Part shown: positions 5,000 through 5,049 of the stretch, piece by piece | How the letters are laid out: every line of letters begins with the position of its first letter | Position numbering within the stretch: position 1 is the first letter of the stretch | Source of the DNA: Armatimonadota bacterium | GTDB taxonomy: Bacteria; Armatimonadota; Zipacnadia; Zipacnadales; UBA11051 | NCBI GenBank assembly: GCA_003542955.1 | Contig: DPJP01000089.1 | Location: 10,749 to 15,797, forward strand | Direction: 5' to 3' | DNA: 5,049 bases | The notes under the pieces: model-generated | Databases searched by the model: none | Seen by the model: only the letters and a program-made list of their open reading frames with translations | What the model was told of the DNA's origin: nothing | Position numbers and translations under genes: made by a program

Positions 5000-5049
5000 G
5001 GAACGGCGGGAAACCGCGAAAGACGCGAAGGACCGCGAAAGAAAGGCAT
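5000..5049. repeat. Second, inverted copy of the intergenic repeat, cut by the window edge
   Basis: AACCGCGAAAGACGCGAA (5012-5029) is the exact reverse complement of 3696-3713 inside copy B. It is preceded by GGAACGGCGG (5000-5009), which matches the CCGCCGTT word of the left array. It continues with another CCGCGAAAG unit (5033-5041) to the end of the window. The element therefore lies in opposite orientation on the other side of the toroid gene. Confidence 0.75.

Overview
The window comes from a GC-rich bacterial chromosome. It has bacterial Shine-Dalgarno sites, a family S1 sulfatase, and intergenic DNA built from short 'CGCGAAAGACGCGAA'-type repeats. That combination is common in sulfatase-rich, environmental high-GC bacteria such as the Planctomycetes/Verrucomicrobia/Lentisphaerae group or related candidate phyla. 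This taxonomic guess is inference: there is no rRNA, tRNA or other phylogenetic marker here.

Layout. Positions 2-943 (+) hold the 3' part of a gene for a subtilisin-like (S8 fold) protein whose catalytic Asp, His and Ser positions all appear substituted. A G-quadruplex-type G-tract cluster sits on its stop codon. Positions 1092-2552 (+) encode an intact cytoplasmic-type sulfatase with a CVPSR formylglycine site. A 354-base gap follows (2553-2906), containing an AT-rich patch with repeated TGAGCA/TGCTCA words and several small hairpins. Positions 2907-3428 (+) encode a 173-residue protein that resembles a PD-(D/E)XK nuclease-like family but has Arg where the family's E-x-K is expected. The convergent gap 3429-3742 holds a long stem-loop and an array of degenerate repeats. 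Positions 3743-4906 (-) encode a 387-residue predicted alpha/alpha-toroid protein with repeated Q-x-x-D-G motifs. Its upstream leader contains a hairpin. A second, inverted copy of the intergenic repeat runs off the right edge.

How the genes may work together. No clear operon is visible: gaps between the co-directed genes are about 150 and 350 bases, and the last gene is convergent. The sulfatase and the toroid protein would fit processing of a sulfated carbohydrate or small sulfate ester inside the cell, since neither has a signal peptide, but this link is only contextual.

The most notable points are two apparently active-site-degenerate enzyme relatives (a pseudo-subtilase and a pseudo-nuclease), a two-copy intergenic repeat whose copies differ by exactly two 10-bp units, and the placement of inverted copies of that repeat on both sides of the toroid gene. 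I see no CRISPR array, insertion sequence, RNA gene or recognised defence island.
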